Source: JBDHRG01 sp039807445
Lineage (GTDB): Bacteria > Pseudomonadota > Gammaproteobacteria > Competibacterales > Competibacteraceae
Assembly (NCBI GenBank): GCA_039807445.1
Contig: JBDHRG010000007.1
Coordinates: forward strand, 1 to 45,835
Length of the DNA: 45,835 nt
Reading direction: 5' to 3'
The notes under the pieces are model-generated. The model saw nothing but the letters and a program-made list of their open reading frames with translations, ran no database searches and was not told the DNA's origin. The position numbers and the translations under genes are program-made. Of the stretch, positions 42,551 to 45,835 are shown in pieces. Every line of letters starts with the position of its first letter. Position 1 is the first letter of the stretch.

Positions 42551-42579
42551 TTGATGAAAACGCTCGGGAACCGCATAAT
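42551..42579 (+). promoter_or_regulatory. Promoter of erpA
   Basis: TTGATG at 42551-42556 and CATAAT at 42574-42579 are 17 nt apart and end 47 nt before the erpA start. The region 42406-42550 otherwise shows nothing recognisable. Confidence 0.6.
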
Positions 42580-42626
42580 CCTGCGCCATCGATGCATGCA
42601 AGGCCTTGCGAGGCAGGAGTGACCGA

Positions 42627-42977
42627 ATGTCGACCGCTACCGAAATGCCCAGCCCGCTGATCTTCACCGATTCGGCTGCGACCAAGGTCAAGGCGCTGAT
42701 CGAGGAAGAGAACAATCCGGCGCTGATGCTACGCGTGTTCGTCAGTGGCGGTGGCTGCTCGGGCTTCCAGTACGGCTTCACCTTCGACGAAGAGCTGCAG
42801 GACGGCGACACGATGGTCGAGAACTGCGGCGTCAAGCTGCTGGTCGACCCGATGAGCTACCAGTACCTGATCGGCGCCGAGATCGACTACAGCGAGGGGC
42901 TGGAAGGCGCGCAGTTCGTGATCCGCAACCCGAACGCCACCACCACCTGCGGCTGCGGCTCGTCGTTCTCGGTCTGA
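42627..42977 (+). CDS. erpA: Iron-sulfur cluster insertion protein ErpA
   Basis: 116-residue A-type Fe-S carrier with the three cysteines in SGGGCSGFQYGF and TTTCGCGSSF and the conserved FVIRNPNATTTCGCG end. It delivers [4Fe-4S] clusters to targets that include IspH, which is also encoded in this window. AGGAGT lies 7 nt upstream of ATG 42627; an upstream in-frame extension is not conserved. A clear terminator follows at 43008-43030. Confidence 0.96.
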   Translation: MSTATEMPSPLIFTDSAATKVKALIEEENNPALMLRVFVSGGGCSGFQYGFTFDEELQDGDTMVENCGVKLLVDPMSYQYLIGAEIDYSEGLEGAQFVIRNPNATTTCGCGSSFSV

Positions 42978-43007
42978 TCCGCAGGACGATCCGTGCCACC
43001 CCGCGCG

Positions 43008-43030
43008 ACGGGGCCTTCGGGCCCCGTTTT
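43008..43030 (+). terminator. Intrinsic terminator of erpA
   Basis: ACGGGGCC-TTC-GGGCCCCGT followed by T4 is a strong stem with a UUC-type loop, 31 nt after the erpA stop. Confidence 0.9.
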
Positions 43031-43037
43031 GTTAGGG

Positions 43038-43100
43038 AAGGCACGAGAGGCGAGTAGCGAGGTACGAGTGAAAACGACATCTTGCTGTGCCTCGTGCCTT
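43038..43100. repeat. Inverted repeat with 10-bp perfect arms
   Basis: AAGGCACGAG (43038-43047) and CTCGTGCCTT (43091-43100) are perfect complements flanking GAGGCGAGTAGCGAGG-type sequence. It lies between the converging erpA and anmK genes. The sequence near 8430-8510 (AAGGCACGAAGGGCGGGG with GGTGCCTCGCC) looks like a related, less perfect copy. Confidence 0.7.
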
Positions 43101-43105
43101 GCTTT

Positions 43106-44206
43106 TCAGGCCGGATAGATCCCGCCGAGGATGCGCGGCCCCTTCGCGCCGGTCGCGGCGGGCAGGTTGCCGGGCAGGCCGGCCAGCGTCTGGCGCGCGA
43201 GCCAGGCGAAGCCGATCGCCTCGAGGTAGTCGGGGTCGACGCCGCGCGCCGCGGTCGAGACCACCGGGCAGCCGGCCAGCTGCGCCAGGCGCGCCATCAG
43301 CGCCGCGTTGTGGACGCCGCCGCCGCACACCAGCAACTCGGTGACGCTGGCCGCGCGCGCGGTCAGCGCGATGCTGTGCGCACTCAGCTCGACCAGGGTC
43401 GCCTGCACGTCGCACGGTGCCGGCACCGGATCGAGCCCGGCGAGCTGGCGGTCGAGCCAGTCGCGGTTGAACAGTTCGCGGCCGGTGCTCTTCGGTGCCG
43501 GGGCGGCGAAATACGGCTCGCCGAGCATGCGCTCGAGCAGCGTCCCGATCGGGCACCCGCTCGCCGCCCAGTCGCCGCCGTGGTCGATCGGCCGGTCAAG
43601 ATGGACCGCGGCCCAGGTATCGAGCAGCACGTTACCGGGACCGGTGTCGAAGCCGTGCACGCCACCCTCGGCGTCGAGCACGCTCAGATTGGCGATGCCG
43701 CCGATATTGACCACGCCCAAGGCGTGCGACGGTGTGCCGAAGAAGGCGGCGTGGAAGGCCGGCGCCAGCGGCGCACCTTGGCCGCCGGCGGCGAGGTCGC
43801 GGCGGCGGAAGTCGGCGACCACGGTGATGCCGGCGAGCTCGGCGAGCAGGCTCGGGTTGCCGAGCTGTACCGTGTAAGGCTCGTCCCCGTCAGGGGCGTG
43901 ACGCACGGTCTGGCCGTGGCTGCCGATCGCGCGCACCGCGGCGGGCGCCACGCCGGCAGCCTCGAGCAGGGCCCCGGCCGCGTGCGCGAACAGTCGCGCG
44001 ATGCGGTTGTCGGCGCGTGCGACGCGCTCGAGGCGGTCGTCTTCGGCATGCGCCAGCGCATGCAGCTCGGCGCGCAGCGCGGGCGGCATCGCTTCGGCGT
44101 GTGCGGCGAGCAGGCGCGGGGGCCCCCGATGGTCGAACTCGACCAGCGCCGCATCGACGCCGTCGAGGCTGGTGCCCGACATCAGGCCGATATACAGCTC
44201 AGGCAT
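43106..44206 (-). CDS. anmK: Anhydro-N-acetylmuramic acid kinase
   Basis: 366 residues with the AnmK N-terminus LYIGLMSGTSLDGVDAALVE and the phosphate loop near it. IGSHGQTVRHAP, VVNIGGIANLSV, GFDTGPGNVLLDTW and LLVCGGGVHNAALMARLA also fit. It phosphorylates and opens anhydroMurNAc during cell-wall recycling. The start at ATG 44206 gives MPELYIGLMSGTS. It is divergent from tyrS; the peptidase gene often found between anmK and tyrS in betaproteobacteria is missing. Confidence 0.95.
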   Translation of the reverse strand: MPELYIGLMSGTSLDGVDAALVEFDHRGPPRLLAAHAEAMPPALRAELHALAHAEDDRLERVARADNRIARLFAHAAGALLEAAGVAPAAVRAIGSHGQTVRHAPDGDEPYTVQLGNPSLLAELAGITVVADFRRRDLAAGGQGAPLAPAFHAAFFGTPSHALGVVNIGGIANLSVLDAEGGVHGFDTGPGNVLLDTWAAVHLDRPIDHGGDWAASGCPIGTLLERMLGEPYFAAPAPKSTGRELFNRDWLDRQLAGLDPVPAPCDVQATLVELSAHSIALTARAASVTELLVCGGGVHNAALMARLAQLAGCPVVSTAARGVDPDYLEAIGFAWLARQTLAGLPGNLPAATGAKGPRILGGIYPA

Positions 44207-44377
44207 CGGGCCGGCTCCGGAAAGGGTATGGGCGATGTCGCATCGGTCGACGGGCAGCGGGAAATCGCCGCACTGTATCGGCCGCAACGCACCAGGGTCA
44301 AACCCGCGCTTGGGCGCGCGGTGCGCATCGGGTATCGTTGCCGGCTTGTGTCGAGTTTCAAGTGAACGGGGCTGTCG

Positions 44378-45577
44378 ATGGCATCGCTGAACGAGGCGCT
44401 CGCGCAGATCAAGCGCGGGGCGGATGAGCTGCTGATCGAGGACGAGCTGGCCGAACGGCTCAGGCAGGGGCGGCCGCTGCGCGTCAAGGCGGGCTTCGAT
44501 CCGACCGCGCCGGACCTGCACCTCGGCCACACGGTGCTGATCAACAAGCTGCGCGACTTCCAGGTGCTCGGCCACGAGATCATGTTCCTGATCGGCGACT
44601 TCACCGGCATGATCGGCGATCCCTCCGGCAAGAACGTCACGCGCAAGCCGCTGTCGCGCGAGCAGATCCTCGACAACGCCCGCACCTACGAGGAGCAGGT
44701 GTTCAAGATCCTCGACCCGGACAGGACCCGGGTGATGTTCAACTCGGCCTGGTTCGACCGGATGGGTCCGGCCGACTTCATCCAGCTCGCCGCCAAGCAC
44801 ACGGTCGCACGCATGCTCGAGCGCGACGACTTCGCCAGGCGCTACGCCGGCGGCCAGCCGATCGCGATCCACGAATTCCTGTACCCGCTGGTGCAGGGCT
44901 ACGACTCGGTGGCGATGCAGGCCGACGTCGAGCTCGGCGGCACCGATCAGAAGTTCAATCTGCTGGTCGGCCGCGAGTTGCAGAAGCATTACGGCCAAGA
45001 GCCGCAAATCGTGTTGACGATGCCGATCCTCGAAGGGCTCGACGGCGTGCAGAAGATGTCGAAGTCGCTCGGCAACTACATCGGCATCAAGGAAGCGCCG
45101 GAGGAGATGTTCGGCAAACTGATGTCGATCTCCGACACGCTGATGTGGCGCTACTTCGAGTTGCTGTCGTTCCGGCCGCTGGCCGAGATCGAGGGTTTCA
45201 AGCGCGAAGCCGAAGCGGGCGCCAACCCGCGCGACATCAAGTTCCGCCTCGGCGTCGAGCTGGTCGACCGCTTCCACGGCGCCGGCGCCGGCGAGCGCGC
45301 GCTCGCTGCCTTCGTCGAGCGCTTTCAGAAGGGCGTGCTGCCCGAGGACTTGCCCGAGCTCACCGTCAGCGGTGGGGCACAGGGGCTGCCGGTCGCCAAT
45401 CTGCTCAAGGAAGCGGGGCTGACCGCGAGCACGTCGGAGTCGCTGCGCATGCTCGGCCAGGGCGCGGTGCGTTTCGATGGCGAGCGCGTCGAAGACAAGG
45501 GCCTGGTGATCGTCGCCGGTACTACCCTGGTGGTGCAGGTCGGCAAGCGTCGCGCCGCGCGGGTGACGGTGGTCTGA
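44378..45577 (+). CDS. tyrS: Tyrosyl-tRNA synthetase
   Basis: 399-residue class I synthetase with PDLHLGHTVLINKLRDFQ (HLGH) near residue 44 and KMSKSLGNYIG near residue 228, plus a C-terminal S4-like RNA-binding domain (SLRMLGQGAVRFDGERVEDK). The KMSKS form and length suit the TyrRS group common in proteobacteria other than enterics. ATG 44378 starts MASLNEALAQIK. It is followed by a hairpin and then by an rRNA-type promoter. Confidence 0.96.
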   Translation: MASLNEALAQIKRGADELLIEDELAERLRQGRPLRVKAGFDPTAPDLHLGHTVLINKLRDFQVLGHEIMFLIGDFTGMIGDPSGKNVTRKPLSREQILDNARTYEEQVFKILDPDRTRVMFNSAWFDRMGPADFIQLAAKHTVARMLERDDFARRYAGGQPIAIHEFLYPLVQGYDSVAMQADVELGGTDQKFNLLVGRELQKHYGQEPQIVLTMPILEGLDGVQKMSKSLGNYIGIKEAPEEMFGKLMSISDTLMWRYFELLSFRPLAEIEGFKREAEAGANPRDIKFRLGVELVDRFHGAGAGERALAAFVERFQKGVLPEDLPELTVSGGAQGLPVANLLKEAGLTASTSESLRMLGQGAVRFDGERVEDKGLVIVAGTTLVVQVGKRRAARVTVV

Positions 45578-45661
45578 ATCGGTACCCGACGGCGGAAGAA
45601 GGGGCTTGACGCCCGGCGTGCCATCAGTAGACTGCGCCCTCCGCAGTTCGATTCGAACGTC

Positions 45662-45680
45662 GGCTGCGAATGGCGCAGCC
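45662..45680 (+). terminator. Hairpin after tyrS, probable terminator
   Basis: GGCTGCG-AATGG-CGCAGCC is a perfect 7-bp stem followed by CTTGTTTC. It lies 85 nt after the tyrS stop and before the next promoter, which would keep tyrS transcripts out of the rrn operon. Confidence 0.65.
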
Positions 45681-45728
45681 CTTGTTTCATCGGCTTCAAA
45701 TGATTCGCTGAATTTTTTGAGAACGGTG

Positions 45729-45756
45729 TTGACAAGTGCTGCTGCGGGGTTAGAAT
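45729..45756 (+). promoter_or_regulatory. Strong rRNA-operon-type promoter
   Basis: A perfect TTGACA at 45729-45734 and TAGAAT at 45751-45756 are 16 nt apart, with an A/T-rich UP-like stretch (GAATTTTTTGAGA) just upstream. Together with the position after tyrS, this fits the P1 promoter of a betaproteobacterial 16S-23S-5S operon whose 16S gene would begin beyond the window. The remaining 79 nt look like leader, with no rRNA sequence yet. Confidence 0.7.
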
Positions 45757-45835
45757 TTGCAGCTCTTCGCCGGTGCGAGCTGGAGGCGGTTTCGGGACGT
45801 GAGTCTGGAAACAGGCTTCTGCCGGGGCTGGGCGA

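Overview
The window is chromosomal DNA of a very GC-rich proteobacterium, most likely a betaproteobacterium related to the Rhodocyclales (Azoarcus/Thauera-like). This is inferred from three things. The gene order rpsT / murJ-ribF-ileS-lspA-ispH is followed by a PilY1-type minor pilin operon. The run erpA-anmK-tyrS ends at an rRNA-type promoter. There is also a PEP-CTERM protein. I could not run a database search, so the taxonomy is an inference.

Layout. 1-9450 is housekeeping: a CBS protein, a YcgN-like protein, an MBL hydrolase, rpsT (reverse), murJ, then ribF-ileS-lspA-ispH. 9465-15836 (reverse) is the type IV minor pilin operon fimT-pilV-pilW-pilX-pilY1-pilE, with the genes overlapping or tightly packed. 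It diverges from tRNA-Thr(CGT) at 15873. 15949-18204 is a small accessory patch with a decayed RelE-like toxin, a PEP-CTERM protein and a higBA module. 18314-30760 is a LysR regulator divergent from one long peptide/opine-type ABC importer cluster, with two substrate-binding proteins and three amidohydrolases. It probably serves uptake and hydrolysis of an amide or N-heterocycle. 30832-37670 is a decayed type I-E CRISPR-Cas locus plus a RelE/Xre toxin-antitoxin pair. 37731-45577 returns to metabolism and housekeeping: SAM hydrolase, a RelE-like/UvrD/ankyrin helicase, HemJ, a TlpA thioredoxin, ErpA, AnmK and TyrS. The window stops just after a strong rrn-type promoter.

The most unusual part is the CRISPR locus. 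cas3, cas5e and cas2e look whole. One deletion has joined the N-terminal part of cse1 to the C-terminal part of cas7e and removed cse2. A second has fused the N-terminal half of cas6e in frame to the C-terminal half of cas1e. Only two isolated repeats remain, about 630 bp apart. Between cas3 and the RelE toxin is a degenerate repeat-spacer-repeat unit with 61-nt periodicity. Its seed matches the divergent cas3/relE promoter at 9 of the first 10 positions, and the only mismatch is at position 6. This resembles crRNA-like regulatory RNAs of the CreA/CreR kind, left beside an apparently broken Cascade.

A second notable feature is a run of ten C (reverse strand) at the 5' end of fimT. It puts the only good start codon out of frame, inside the divergent tRNA promoter, so it is a candidate phase-variation switch or a sequencing error.
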